Assembly (NCBI GenBank): GCA_002839155.1
Contig: PGXM01000010.1
Location: forward strand, 1-64,000
Reading direction: 5' to 3'
DNA from: Tenericutes bacterium HGW-Tenericutes-1
GTDB taxonomy: Bacteria; Bacillota_I; Bacilli_A; Izemoplasmatales; Hujiaoplasmataceae
DNA: 64,000 nt
Both the position numbers and the translations under genes were made by a program. The notes beneath the pieces are model-generated. The model saw only the letters and a program-made list of their open reading frames with translations. It had not been told where the DNA came from and did no database searches. Positions 17,968 through 28,003 of the stretch are shown here, piece by piece (the stretch's first letter is position 1; each line of letters opens with the position of its first letter).

Positions 17968-19371
17968 TTACTCTGTGTAATGAATTGCTTCTTTATGTAA
18001 TCCTAACGCCGCTTCATGGATTAATTCAGCGATAGTTGGATGCGCAAAAATCGTTTCTTTGAGATCTTTCGCTTTCATTTTCTTTGAGATAGCCAAAGTA
18101 AGCGGCGCAATCATGTTTTCTGCGTCTAATCCAAATAGTTGAGCACCGATTAAAATCCCAGTTGCTTCTTCTTCAATGAGTTTAATAACCCCAGAGTCAT
18201 TATTAATCAAAGCCCGTCCATTCGCTGATCCGGGGGCTTTTGTGACTTTATAAGCGATATTTGCTTCTTTAAGTGCAGACTCCGTCATGCCAACACAAGC
18301 GATTTGCGGATGGGTAAAGATGACTGAAGGCACATGATGATAATTAAGAGGGTGAGAGTGTCCTAAAATCGCATCGACGCAAGCAATAGCTTGATGGCTT
18401 GCGACATGCGCGAGTTGGACTTTATTGGTCACATCGCCAATCGCGTAAATATGATTAACGTTTGTTCTCATGAAATCATCGATTTCTATCGCACCACTTT
18501 TATTCACTTTAACAGAGGTGTGCTCTAAACAAAGTAAATCCGTTGATGGCATCCGGCCAATTGCTTCTAGAATTAAAGTTGAACCAATTTCAAACGTTTC
18601 ATCATTTTTAGTATAGACAACCGTTGGTTGATTCGATTCATTATGTTTATAAGCTTGAACTGAAGCATTGGTAATAACATTGATATTGGCCAGTTTAGCA
18701 TATCTTAAGAGTCTTGTGCTCATATCTTTATCAATCATCGGTAAGATTTGTGGCATCGTCTCTAAAACCGTTACTTGACAACCTAACATACCAAAAATAA
18801 AGGCAAATTCCATGCCAATGATTCCCCCACCAACAATCGTTAATGTTTTAGGGAATCGTCCGTAAGAGAGTAATTTTTCACTATCGAGGACTCCGTTTAA
18901 GTTAGCGCCATCAATTTTTAATCTGCGGACTTTTGAACCGCTCGCAATAATAATATTTTTTGCTTTATAGGTTATAAACTGAGAATCAGTATGAATCATG
19001 ACAGTATCGTTATCAATGAAAGAAGCCGTACCAAAAATGGTTTCTACGTTTTGACCTTTTAATAAGTAGCCAATTCCGCCAACCAACTGATCAATCACTG
19101 CTTTTTTTCGTTCTTGAATTTTGCCCCAATCAAATTTAACTTGGTCAATTGTAACTCCGATATTATCAAGATGGGTTGCTTCATAATATGTAGACGACGA
19201 TTTAATCAAAGCTTTGGTTGCGATGCAGCCAATATTTAAACACGTTCCACCGATAAATTGTTTTTCTACGAGAGTGACTTTCAACCCTTTTTTAGCAGCG
19301 TATAGACTTGCGACGTATCCTCCAGGACCGCCACCAATCACTAATAAATCCGTTTCGAAAAATTTTTCCAC
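17968..19371 (-). CDS. lpdA: Dihydrolipoyl dehydrogenase
   Basis: 'VIGGGPGGYVASLYAAKKG', redox 'GGTCLNIGCIATKALI', 'IYAIGDVT', C-terminal 'AHPTIAELIHEA'. Confidence 0.93.
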   Translation of the reverse strand: MEKFFETDLLVIGGGPGGYVASLYAAKKGLKVTLVEKQFIGGTCLNIGCIATKALIKSSSTYYEATHLDNIGVTIDQVKFDWGKIQERKKAVIDQLVGGIGYLLKGQNVETIFGTASFIDNDTVMIHTDSQFITYKAKNIIIASGSKVRRLKIDGANLNGVLDSEKLLSYGRFPKTLTIVGGGIIGMEFAFIFGMLGCQVTVLETMPQILPMIDKDMSTRLLRYAKLANINVITNASVQAYKHNESNQPTVVYTKNDETFEIGSTLILEAIGRMPSTDLLCLEHTSVKVNKSGAIEIDDFMRTNVNHIYAIGDVTNKVQLAHVASHQAIACVDAILGHSHPLNYHHVPSVIFTHPQIACVGMTESALKEANIAYKVTKAPGSANGRALINNDSGVIKLIEEEATGILIGAQLFGLDAENMIAPLTLAISKKMKAKDLKETIFAHPTIAELIHEAALGLHKEAIHYTE

Positions 19372-19492
19372 TGTTCCACCCCTAAAGTCATCGATAATTT
19401 AATAAATATGTATTTATTCTGGTTTTAAAATCACGCAAATTATACCAAGAAAGCGCTTGACTGTCAATAAAACCTGAGGTTTTAATCCTTCA

Positions 19493-19519
19493 TTAGCACT
19501 CGACACTTGACAGTGCTAA
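19493..19519 (+). promoter_or_regulatory. CIRCE element upstream of clpB
   Basis: TTAGCACTC-GACACTTGA-CAGTGCTAA. Confidence 0.9.
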
Positions 19520-19535
19520 TTAACGGTAGTAAAAT
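19507..19535 (+). promoter_or_regulatory. clpB promoter overlapping CIRCE
   Basis: TTGACA-N17-TAAAAT, then SD 'aaaggagg' before ATG at 19562. Confidence 0.8.
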
Positions 19536-19561
19536 AGTATTGGAATAAAGGAGGTCTTATC

Positions 19562-21682
19562 ATGCAACAAGATGTGCAAAACTATCAAGATGATCCGAAA
19601 GTCTTAGAAAAATTCGGTCGAAATATTATTGAACAAGTCAAAGCAGGAAAGATTGATCCTGTAATCGGCCGTGAAGAAGAAATAAGAAGAATCATCAAAA
19701 TATTGTCTCGTAAAACAAAAAACAACCCTGTATTAATCGGGGAACCAGGTGTTGGTAAAACGGCTATTATCGAAGGTCTCGCAAGACGAATCGTCGATAA
19801 GGATGTCCCCTTAGGTCTACAAAACAAAATTGTATATGAACTCGATTTAGCATCGCTACTTGCGGGAGCTAAATACCGTGGTGAGTTCGAAGAACGGTTA
19901 AAAGCTGTTTTAAATAAAATCAAAGAATCTGAAGGCGAAATCATTCTTTTCATCGATGAAATTCATATGATTGTTGGAGCTGGACGTACTGAAGGGGCGA
20001 TGGATGCTTCGAACATGTTAAAACCGATGCTCGCGAGAGGCGAACTTCACTGTATTGGCGCAACAACGTTAAATGAGTACCGTAAATACATCGAAAAAGA
20101 TAACGCCTTAGAACGACGGTTCCAAAAAGTGCAAATTGACGAACCGAGTGTGGAAGATACGATTTCGATTATACGCGGACTAAAAGACCGATTTGAAGCG
20201 CATCATGGCGTCCATATCAATGATAGTGCAATTATCGCTGCTTCCGTGTATGCCAACCGGTATATTACAGACCGGTTCTTACCGGATAAAGCCATCGATT
20301 TAATTGATGAAGCTTCAGCGTCCATCCGAATGGAAATTGATTCCATGCCTTCTGAACTCGATTCCGTTTTAAGAAGAATCATGCAACTTGAAATCGAAAA
20401 ACGGGCTTTAGAAAAAGAATCAGATCCCATGACAAAAGATCGATTACTTAAATTGAAAGATGAATTAGTCACTTTAAAAAACGAAGAAAAACAATTAAGA
20501 ACCCAGTGGGAGACAGAAAAATCAGAACTCGAAAATGTAAAAAAACTGAAAACAAAACTCGAGATTTATAAAAATGACTTACAAAATGCATTTAACAAAA
20601 GTGATTATTCAAAAGCGGCTGAATTACAATATTCAAAAATTCCTGAACTAGAGAAAGCCATTCTTTCTGAATCAGAAAAACATTCAGGCCATCAATTAAT
20701 CAGTGAAGTTGTCACAGAGGATATCATCGCTGAGATTGTATCGAAATGGACAGGAATTCCTGTCTCAAAACTGATGCAAGGCGATAAGGAGAAATTGCTA
20801 CAACTTGCCAATAACTTGAAATTAAGGGTCATAGGACAAGATAATGCTATTAATTTAATAAGTGATGCCATTATTCGTCAACGAGCCGGCATCAAAGATG
20901 AGCATCGTCCCATTGGATCATTTATGTTTCTTGGCCCCACAGGCGTTGGTAAAACTGAAGTTGCAAAATCATTGGCAGAACAATTATTTGCCAGTGAATC
21001 TCATATCGTCAGAATTGATATGAGTGAATATATGGAAAGCCATAGTGTATCGAGGTTGATTGGTGCCCCTCCAGGGTATGTTGGATATGACGAAGGAGGT
21101 CAATTAACTGAAGCTATCAGAAGAAAACCGTATTCGATTATTTTATTTGACGAAATCGAAAAAGCCCATCCTGAGGTATTCAATATCTTATTACAAATTC
21201 TCGATGATGGACGTTTGACTGACAATCAAGGTCGAACCGTTGATTTTAAAAACACCATCATCATTATGACTTCTAATCTCGGTAGTGAGTACTTGATTGA
21301 AAACCCTGAACAAGGTGAAACAACCGTTTTACAATTGGTTAAACGAACTTTTAAACCTGAATTTTTAAACCGAATTGATGAAATTATCGTCTTTAAACCG
21401 CTCTCTTATGACACACAAGTTAAAATCGTTCAAAAGTTGTTAAGAGAACTAAAGGACCGATTAGGTGAACAAAATATCCTTATTACATTTGATTCATCGG
21501 TTGAAAAAGCCATCATCGAACAAGCGTTCGACCCTGAATATGGTGCACGACCGATAAAACGTTTTATTCAAAGGCACGTTGAAACAGATATCGCGCGTTT
21601 TATTATTAATCAATCAATTCTTCCACACCATCCCTATCAAATGGTCTATGAGAATAACACATTTAACATTCTTGAAGTATAA
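19562..21682 (+). CDS. clpB: ClpB-type AAA+ disaggregase without the N-terminal domain
   Basis: Two Walker A sites '[13 protein letters not shown]' and '[13 protein letters not shown]'; ClpB M-domain '[23 protein letters not shown]...[16 protein letters not shown]'; first AAA domain begins within ~25 aa of the start. Confidence 0.93.
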   Translation: MQQDVQNYQDDPKVLEKFGRNIIEQVKAGKIDPVIGREEEIRRIIKILSRKTKNNPVLIGEPGVGKTAIIEGLARRIVDKDVPLGLQNKIVYELDLASLLAGAKYRGEFEERLKAVLNKIKESEGEIILFIDEIHMIVGAGRTEGAMDASNMLKPMLARGELHCIGATTLNEYRKYIEKDNALERRFQKVQIDEPSVEDTISIIRGLKDRFEAHHGVHINDSAIIAASVYANRYITDRFLPDKAIDLIDEASASIRMEIDSMPSELDSVLRRIMQLEIEKRALEKESDPMTKDRLLKLKDELVTLKNEEKQLRTQWETEKSELENVKKLKTKLEIYKNDLQNAFNKSDYSKAAELQYSKIPELEKAILSESEKHSGHQLISEVVTEDIIAEIVSKWTGIPVSKLMQGDKEKLLQLANNLKLRVIGQDNAINLISDAIIRQRAGIKDEHRPIGSFMFLGPTGVGKTEVAKSLAEQLFASESHIVRIDMSEYMESHSVSRLIGAPPGYVGYDEGGQLTEAIRRKPYSIILFDEIEKAHPEVFNILLQILDDGRLTDNQGRTVDFKNTIIIMTSNLGSEYLIENPEQGETTVLQLVKRTFKPEFLNRIDEIIVFKPLSYDTQVKIVQKLLRELKDRLGEQNILITFDSSVEKAIIEQAFDPEYGARPIKRFIQRHVETDIARFIINQSILPHHPYQMVYENNTFNILEV

Positions 21683-21685
21683 AAG

Positions 21686-21722
21686 AAAAAGCACATTTCG
21701 AACCTAATCGAATGTGCTTTTG
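21686..21722. terminator. Hairpin terminator between clpB and ferritin gene
   Basis: 'aaaagcacatttcgaacctaatcgaatgtgctttt' inverted repeat. Confidence 0.75.
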
Positions 21723-21739
21723 TTATTTTAAATTGTTTA

Positions 21740-22219
21740 TTATCTTTGAGCGAGTTTTGCATTCAATGCAAATAAACCTGCTGGATGATGCCAATCGTAA
21801 TCAACGATTAAATCGTTAGCATTCTTTTCTTCTTCACCTTGTTCTTTGATGAACCAGTTTAAGAATTCCATGGTTCTAAAATCATGAACTTTTGACGCTT
21901 CAGCGAAAATGTTATGAATCGAAGCTGTAACGAAACCTTCATGTTTTAATGATTCTACGAGTGGTTCGCGTAAATCAGCGTAAACTAAAGCTGGTTTAGC
22001 AATAGCTTCTAAAGAAACTTCAAAGTTATTTTCTTGTAAGTAATGCATGAATTTAATTGCATGTGCCATTTCTTCTTGTGCTTGTTTGTTAAACCAGTTC
22101 GCAAAACCGTTTAGCCCTTTGTTCACATAATAGTTTGCCATGTCTAAATACAGATAAGCAGAGTACATTTCTTTGTTAATTTGATCATTCAATAATTTTG
22201 ATACATTTGCGTTTAACAT
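21740..22219 (-). CDS. ftnA: Ferritin
   Basis: 'MYSAYLYLDMANYYVNKGLNGFANWFNKQAQEEMAHAIKFMHYLQE', 'EFLNWFIKEQGEEEKNA'. Confidence 0.93.
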   Translation of the reverse strand: MLNANVSKLLNDQINKEMYSAYLYLDMANYYVNKGLNGFANWFNKQAQEEMAHAIKFMHYLQENNFEVSLEAIAKPALVYADLREPLVESLKHEGFVTASIHNIFAEASKVHDFRTMEFLNWFIKEQGEEEKNANDLIVDYDWHHPAGLFALNAKLAQR

Positions 22220-22304
22220 AATTAATCCTCCAAATTTTTTATTTTTATAGTTTAATTATACCACAATTTATGTAAGATTGATAGTTATATGCCTAAGGAT
22301 TCAT

Positions 22305-23930
22305 TTATCTTAAAAATGCAGAAATAAAGAGTTTCACTAATTCAGGGTCAAGTTTTGTTCCTGAATCTTTTAACAAATCTTCTTTGATCTCAGCTTTTGT
22401 AAAAGGTTTTCTATATGGAAGCTTCCGGTTCATCCAATCATAAGCTTCTGCCAAATGAATGATTCTAGAAAATAAAGGAATTTCTCCACCTTTTAATCCT
22501 TTTGGATAGCCGGATCCATCCCAATTTTCATGATGGAATAAGACATCCCTGGCAATCTTTTCATATTCGTTGGATCCAGCTAATATCCGGTATCCATATT
22601 CAACGTGTTGGCAAAATTGATCAGTTTCATCAGGCGTTTTTTGTCTACACTTCGCTAAAATATGATCATCGATTGCAATTTTACCAATATCATGAAATTC
22701 AGCTGCGATTTTTAATGAATCAAGTTCTTCATTAGATAAAGCTAACATGACGCCGATTTTGTATGATAATTCAGCGACATGGATTGAATGTTCTTCTAGT
22801 TCTTTATTTCTTGTATATAAGGTTGAAAGAATACCGCGAATGATGTCCCCTCGGTTTTTCCATGAAGCTTGTAATTTACTATGATACATCTCGACTTCAG
22901 CATTTATTAACAATTGTTTTAAATCTTCGGTATCTGTTGTTTTTGTTTTAAACCCAATCGAGATCGATGCTTGAATCCCGTGATAAATATGCTTTTCAAC
23001 TTCACTGCGAACGATATCACAAGAGTTTTTAGCTTCTAGCTCAGATGTTTTTGGTAAAATTACGACAAATTCATCGCCGCCAATTCGAAAGATGCAATCG
23101 ATACAAAGGAAGGTTGATTTTAAGATGTTGGCAGTATCGATTAATAATTGATCACCGACATTATGTCCAAAAGCATCATTGATGATTTTTAAGCCGTTAA
23201 CGTCAGCGCTAATAATCGAAATCGGAAGATTTTCGGTAATGTCATAATTTAAAACGGCATTTTCATACGCTCTCCGGTTTTTTAATCCTGTTAACGCATC
23301 GTAATAACTCAATCTTTGAATTTCTAGTTCACGTTCTTTTCTTAAGGAAGTATCTTGTAAGGTTCCACCGATAATAAGCGGTTTTTTATCTTTAGTTCTT
23401 TTAAGAACGGTACCTCTAATCGTGGTCCAAAAGTAACCGCCTTCTCGAGATTTAACTCTAATTTCAGTTAAGAAAAAAGGTTCATTGCCTGCTAAGACGG
23501 AATTAATATTTTGTTCAGCGGTTGCCCAATCTTCAGGATGGAAAATATTACGAATGATATAATCAAGGGTTCTTCTCGTTTTATCTTGCGGTATTTCAGC
23601 TAAATAAGGCATTTCTGCATTAATCATTAGTGCACCTGTTTGCATATTGATTTGCCAGATGCCCGTATTCGTCAAACAAATGACGTCTTCGAGACTCTCA
23701 AACGTCATGTGTTTAATGCGTTTAGATATCGGTCTTGAAACATGTTTTAAGTAGATATAAAGAAATACAACGAGCATAATTGAAAGTGAACCTAAAACGA
23801 AGGTGATAATATAGGACCAAATTGAACTAAAACGGAAAAAATCCGTTGATAAACGGATTGATTCGAAAGATTGAGTTCGTAAGCTGTTAGTCATTTGTTC
23901 CTCATGAAATGCAAATAAGATTTTAAGCAT
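22305..23930 (-). CDS. Membrane PAS-GGDEF-HD-GYP c-di-GMP turnover protein
   Basis: TM segment, PAS, 'RIGGDEFVVILPK', HD-GYP 'EFHDIGKIAIDDHIL' and 'HHENWDGSGYPKGLKGGEIPLFSRI'. Confidence 0.88.
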   Translation of the reverse strand: MLKILFAFHEEQMTNSLRTQSFESIRLSTDFFRFSSIWSYIITFVLGSLSIMLVVFLYIYLKHVSRPISKRIKHMTFESLEDVICLTNTGIWQINMQTGALMINAEMPYLAEIPQDKTRRTLDYIIRNIFHPEDWATAEQNINSVLAGNEPFFLTEIRVKSREGGYFWTTIRGTVLKRTKDKKPLIIGGTLQDTSLRKERELEIQRLSYYDALTGLKNRRAYENAVLNYDITENLPISIISADVNGLKIINDAFGHNVGDQLLIDTANILKSTFLCIDCIFRIGGDEFVVILPKTSELEAKNSCDIVRSEVEKHIYHGIQASISIGFKTKTTDTEDLKQLLINAEVEMYHSKLQASWKNRGDIIRGILSTLYTRNKELEEHSIHVAELSYKIGVMLALSNEELDSLKIAAEFHDIGKIAIDDHILAKCRQKTPDETDQFCQHVEYGYRILAGSNEYEKIARDVLFHHENWDGSGYPKGLKGGEIPLFSRIIHLAEAYDWMNRKLPYRKPFTKAEIKEDLLKDSGTKLDPELVKLFISAFLR

Positions 23931-24002
23931 TCATCAACCCTACCAAGCAATAAAATACTTGCTCTATATATTAAGTCTTAAGACTTTATATTGATAATTG
24001 GT

Positions 24003-24545
24003 TTAGTCTATTGATGATAATACTTGAGGCTTTGTTAGAGATTCAAGTAACTTTCGTAAATGACGATACATGAGTAAGACAGTGATGAAGTTATTAATGA
24101 TTAATATGATCCCAAATGGGATTAAATCAGCGATGAAATACGCCCATAAATCAAAAAGTCCTTGTTCGATAAATTTTCCTGGAATATAAAACCAGCCATA
24201 GATTAAACCGAATACAGTCGCAAATGCAAGTGTCCAGACGAATTTTTTGTTCGCAAGTGCTTTTGAAACCAGTACTAAAGTTATCCAAGCAAGAAACATT
24301 CCTGGGGTATATAGTATTGAAAAACTACCAAATAAGAGATTATCTAAAAATACATACGCCGTAATAATTGATAAAGACATTCCAAGCGGTAATGCTGCGC
24401 CATAAACCATGATTAATACCACAGTCAATTGGACATTAGGAATTCCTGATAATATCAATTCTTGAACATAAAGAATGGTCACTAGCATCGCTGCTAATGT
24501 TATTTGTTTGATGGTTTTATTGGAATTTGTCTTAGAGCAAGACAT
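24003..24545 (-). CDS. ECF transporter S-component (CbrT/CblT-like by context)
   Basis: Multi-TM ~180 aa protein, 'ITLAAMLVTILYVQELILSGIPNVQLTVVLIMVYGAALPLGMSLSIITAYVFLDNLLFG'; follows cobalamin riboswitch and DUF4430 lipoprotein. Likely start is an internal Met of the longer ORF. Confidence 0.75.
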   Translation of the reverse strand: MSCSKTNSNKTIKQITLAAMLVTILYVQELILSGIPNVQLTVVLIMVYGAALPLGMSLSIITAYVFLDNLLFGSFSILYTPGMFLAWITLVLVSKALANKKFVWTLAFATVFGLIYGWFYIPGKFIEQGLFDLWAYFIADLIPFGIILIINNFITVLLMYRHLRKLLESLTKPQVLSSID

Positions 24546-24942
24546 GTTTAAACGTGTAGACATAGCCATCAACGATCGCTGCGCCATCGACTCCGGTTGT
24601 AGCGTACTCGTTATTTATGTAAAATGCTAAATATTCGACACTTGAATCAAACGCTTGAATATCGTCAAGCCCCATTAAAAAGACGCCATAACTTGGCGTG
24701 TAATCACACGCGGTTGATGCTTGACCCTCTTCTGTCGGACAGTAGACGGTGAAGTTATCTTGAAGCAAACCTAATAAAGTGTCCCCTTCATAAAAATCAA
24801 CTTCAACAGATTTAACTAATACATCACTTGAATCGTAAAGCTCAAACGTCACTGTTCCGAGTCCTGTTGCAGTGATTCTGCCACAAGCCATCAAAACGAG
24901 TGATACAAACATGAGAAGCATGATACCCAGTACTTTCTTCAT
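24532..24942 (-). CDS. DUF4430 (transcobalamin-C-like) lipoprotein
   Basis: Lipobox 'LVLMAC'; 'YEGDTLLGLLQDNF...YGVFLMGLDDIQAFDSSVEYLAFYINNEYATTGVDGAAIVDGYVYTFKHV' matches the DUF4430 pattern. Confidence 0.8.
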   Translation of the reverse strand: MKKVLGIMLLMFVSLVLMACGRITATGLGTVTFELYDSSDVLVKSVEVDFYEGDTLLGLLQDNFTVYCPTEEGQASTACDYTPSYGVFLMGLDDIQAFDSSVEYLAFYINNEYATTGVDGAAIVDGYVYTFKHVLL

Positions 24943-24970
24943 AATTTTATCCTCTTTTTATTATATTTTT

Positions 24971-25068
24971 GAACAGGTAGGTCTCCCGACTCATATAAAA
25001 AAACTATATCTACGGTTGCTGGCACAGTTTGGGGCTTAAACCCAATTCCCTGTTATACACCTGTTTCA
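24971..25068 (-). ncRNA. Cobalamin riboswitch (short form)
   Basis: Minus strand GAAACAGGTGTATAACAGGGAATTGGGTTTAAGCCCCAAACTGTGCCAGCAACCGTA...GAGTCGGGAGACCTACCTGTTC: P1 GAAACAGG/CCTGTTC, GGTG-N7-GGGAA, and B12-box-like AGTCGGGAGACCTACC. Confidence 0.85.
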
Positions 25069-25152
25069 AATCATTTTCAAAGACCTTTTTAAAGGTTCAT
25101 TATGATTATAACATAGGTTAAAAAAAATGTATCATAGTAATTGTTTTTTTTA

Positions 25153-25410
25153 TTAACTTAGCTTATTAAGTACCGTCATGATTTCATCAATTTTTTGTGC
25201 TCCTTCTTCATTCAAAGTTTCTCTGACACAACTTTGAAGATGAGCCGATAAAACAGCTTTATTGGCCTTTTTTATAAGGGCAGTGGTTGCGAGTAATTGA
25301 TTAGATATGTCAATACAATAACGATCTTCTTCGACCATTTTTAAAATTCCCTCTAACTGACCTTTCGCCATATTGAGGTATTTTGTGACTTGTTTATGAT
25401 CTGCTTTCAT
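25153..25410 (-). CDS. csoR: CsoR-family copper-sensing repressor
   Basis: 'GQLEGILKMVEEDRYCIDISNQLLATTALIKKANKAVLSAHLQSCV': C-H-C copper ligands; start probably an internal Met just after copZ. Confidence 0.9.
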   Translation of the reverse strand: MKADHKQVTKYLNMAKGQLEGILKMVEEDRYCIDISNQLLATTALIKKANKAVLSAHLQSCVRETLNEEGAQKIDEIMTVLNKLS

Positions 25411-25411
25411 C

Positions 25412-25621
25412 TTATCCCTCGATTTTGCCTGGTTTGTAGCCAGCTTCTTTAACAGCATTCTTTAAAGTTAATTCATCAACGGATGCATTGGCATCAAAAG
25501 TAGCTTGTCCTAAACGGAAATCGACAACGACGTTATCAACGCCTTCTAATGCTTTTAATGCTTTTTCAACGCGCATTTGACAATGCATGCAACTCATACC
25601 TGAAATTTTCATTGTTTTCAT
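25412..25621 (-). CDS. copZ: Copper chaperone CopZ (HMA domain)
   Basis: 'KISGMSCMHCQMRVEKALKALEGVDNVVVD'. Confidence 0.92.
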   Translation of the reverse strand: MKTMKISGMSCMHCQMRVEKALKALEGVDNVVVDFRLGQATFDANASVDELTLKNAVKEAGYKPGKIEG

Positions 25622-25625
25622 AGTT

Positions 25626-27896
25626 TCACACTCCTTTTTTTAAGTGACTTGGTTTAAAATTTCTTAATCGTAATGCATTTAACGCGACGGATACGGATGA
25701 AATGCTCATGGCTAAACTACCAAGCATAGGGTCTAACCTAAGTCCGTTCCACCAAAAGAATAATCCAGCCGCAATCGGAATACCGATGACATTATAGAAG
25801 AATGCCCAGAATAAATTCATTTTGATATTACCAATGGTTTTCTTTGAAAGTTCAATGGCACCTAAGGCATCTCTCAAATCATTTTTAATTAAGACGATAT
25901 CTGCACTTTCAATCGCAACGTCCGTCCCTGCGCCAATGGCGATTCCGACGTCTGCTCTTGTGAGTGCGATGGCATCATTCACACCATCACCCACCATTGC
26001 GACAATTTTACCAAGAGATTGCAACGCTTTAATGTGTTGTTCTTTTTCTTCGGGCGTGACTTCCGCAATCACATGATCAATTGCTAATTTTTGACGGATT
26101 GCTTCAGCGGTAACTTGATTGTCTCCGGTCAACATCGTCACTTCGATCCCCAACTTTTTAAAACCAAGAATGGCATCAATTGAGCTTTCTTTAATCGTAT
26201 CCGCAACGGCAATTAATCCGATAACTTCATTCTCATTGGCTATGTAAATCGCTGTTTTTCCGGCTTTAGCGAACTCACTGGCAACGATTTGTGCATCTTT
26301 AGTATTTCTACCTAAAGAGGTCATATATTTGTTATTACCTGCGAAATAAGTAGTACCTTCGATTTGACCTTTAATGCCAAGACCTGGTACAGAATCAAAC
26401 GCATGAACAACAGGTAAGACATAATTTTTAGAGAGTGCAAAAGTCGTAATTGCCTTAGCAATCGGATGTTCTGATGAAGACTCTAAAGCGTAAGCAATAG
26501 TCATTAATGCGACTTCATCGTTATTAATTAACGGATGAATATCCGTCACGGAAGGGGTTCCATACGTGATAGTTCCGGTTTTATCTAAAACAACATCAGT
26601 CACTTTATGAGCTGTCTCCAAACTTTCTGCAGATTTAATTAATATGCCATTTTCTGCACCTTTACCGCTTGAAACCATGATGGCTAAAGGGGTTGCTAGT
26701 CCTAATGCACAAGGACAAGAAATGACTAAAACGGTAATCCCCATCGATAAAGCAAAACTAAAGGGTTGAGGGGTAATCATCCAGGTTATAAACGTAATAA
26801 TCGCGATAACCATGACAATTGGAACGAAGACTCCTGAGATTTGATCGGCTAATTTCGCAATCGGTGCTTTTGAAGATCCTGCTTCTTCCACAAGTTTGAT
26901 GATTTGAGAAAGCGTTGTATCGGACCCAACTTTCGTCGCTTTAAATTTGAATGAGCCCGTTTTATTCATGGTCGCTGAGATGACAGTATCGCCAACCGTT
27001 TTATCAACAGGCATCGATTCGCCGGTAATCATCGATTCATCAATTGATGAGATTCCAGAAATGATGATGCCATCGACAGGGACGCTTTGACCTGGTTTTA
27101 CGAGAATAATATCGTCTTTTTTCAAATCTGCGACTGGGGTCTCAATGATTTCGCCCATAACTTCAACAAAGGCTGTTTGTGGCGCAAGTTGAATGAGTTT
27201 TTTTATGGCATCAGATGTTCTGCCTTTGCTTAAAGCTTCTAAGTATTTTCCCACTGTTACCAATGCTAATATCGCACCAGCTGCTTCAAAATAAAGATTC
27301 ATCCGGTATTCATCAGCTAATACCATATCATGTCTTCCTAGTCCTGTTCCAATCATAAATAAAGCAAATATTCCATAGATTAAGGCTGCGCCAGAACCTA
27401 TTGCTACTAAAGAATCCATATTAGGACTTTTAAGCCATAAGCGTTTAAAACCAACTTTAAAATAAGCAACATTTGCCCAAACAATGGGTATCGTTAGTAA
27501 AAATTGCATCAAAGCCATATTCATAGAATTTTCCATGCCAACTAAAAATGCAAGTTGTGGAGCTCCTAACATTTCTCCCATTGAGATATAGAGTAAAGGA
27601 ATAAAAAAGATTAATGACACAATTAATCTTGATTTCATGCTTTTGATATGAAGTGAGGCTGTGGATTCTTTGGAATCTGTTTTAACGTCTCCCGCTAATT
27701 TTGCACCATAACCGCCTTTTTCAACAGCAGATACAATATCTTGTGGTGTAATAGTGTCTTCAAAATCTACTGTCATCGAGTTGTTGATTAAAGAAACGTT
27801 GACTTTTTTAACGCCTTTAACTTTTTTAACGTCTTTTTCTACATGCGCTACGCATGCTGAACAAGTCATCCCAGTGACATCAAATTTTTGTTTCAT
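25626..27896 (-). CDS. copA: Cu(I)-exporting P-type ATPase
   Basis: HMA '[13 protein letters not shown]', '[13 protein letters not shown]', phosphorylation 'DKTGTITYG', '[10 protein letters not shown]'. Confidence 0.95.
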   Translation of the reverse strand: MKQKFDVTGMTCSACVAHVEKDVKKVKGVKKVNVSLINNSMTVDFEDTITPQDIVSAVEKGGYGAKLAGDVKTDSKESTASLHIKSMKSRLIVSLIFFIPLLYISMGEMLGAPQLAFLVGMENSMNMALMQFLLTIPIVWANVAYFKVGFKRLWLKSPNMDSLVAIGSGAALIYGIFALFMIGTGLGRHDMVLADEYRMNLYFEAAGAILALVTVGKYLEALSKGRTSDAIKKLIQLAPQTAFVEVMGEIIETPVADLKKDDIILVKPGQSVPVDGIIISGISSIDESMITGESMPVDKTVGDTVISATMNKTGSFKFKATKVGSDTTLSQIIKLVEEAGSSKAPIAKLADQISGVFVPIVMVIAIITFITWMITPQPFSFALSMGITVLVISCPCALGLATPLAIMVSSGKGAENGILIKSAESLETAHKVTDVVLDKTGTITYGTPSVTDIHPLINNDEVALMTIAYALESSSEHPIAKAITTFALSKNYVLPVVHAFDSVPGLGIKGQIEGTTYFAGNNKYMTSLGRNTKDAQIVASEFAKAGKTAIYIANENEVIGLIAVADTIKESSIDAILGFKKLGIEVTMLTGDNQVTAEAIRQKLAIDHVIAEVTPEEKEQHIKALQSLGKIVAMVGDGVNDAIALTRADVGIAIGAGTDVAIESADIVLIKNDLRDALGAIELSKKTIGNIKMNLFWAFFYNVIGIPIAAGLFFWWNGLRLDPMLGSLAMSISSVSVALNALRLRNFKPSHLKKGV

Positions 27897-27912
27897 AGGA
27901 TCATCCTTTCAA

Positions 27913-27929
27913 TACCCCGTGGGGGTGTT
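27913..27929. promoter_or_regulatory. CsoR operator upstream of copA
   Basis: 'ATACCCCGTGGGGGTGT': GC-rich CsoR-type inverted repeat in an AT-rich intergenic region. Confidence 0.8.
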
Positions 27930-28003
27930 TGATTTAAGTATATCATGCCAATATAAAGCAGTCAAATTATATGCAAAAAAAGAAGCTCCCGAAGGAACTT
28001 CTA

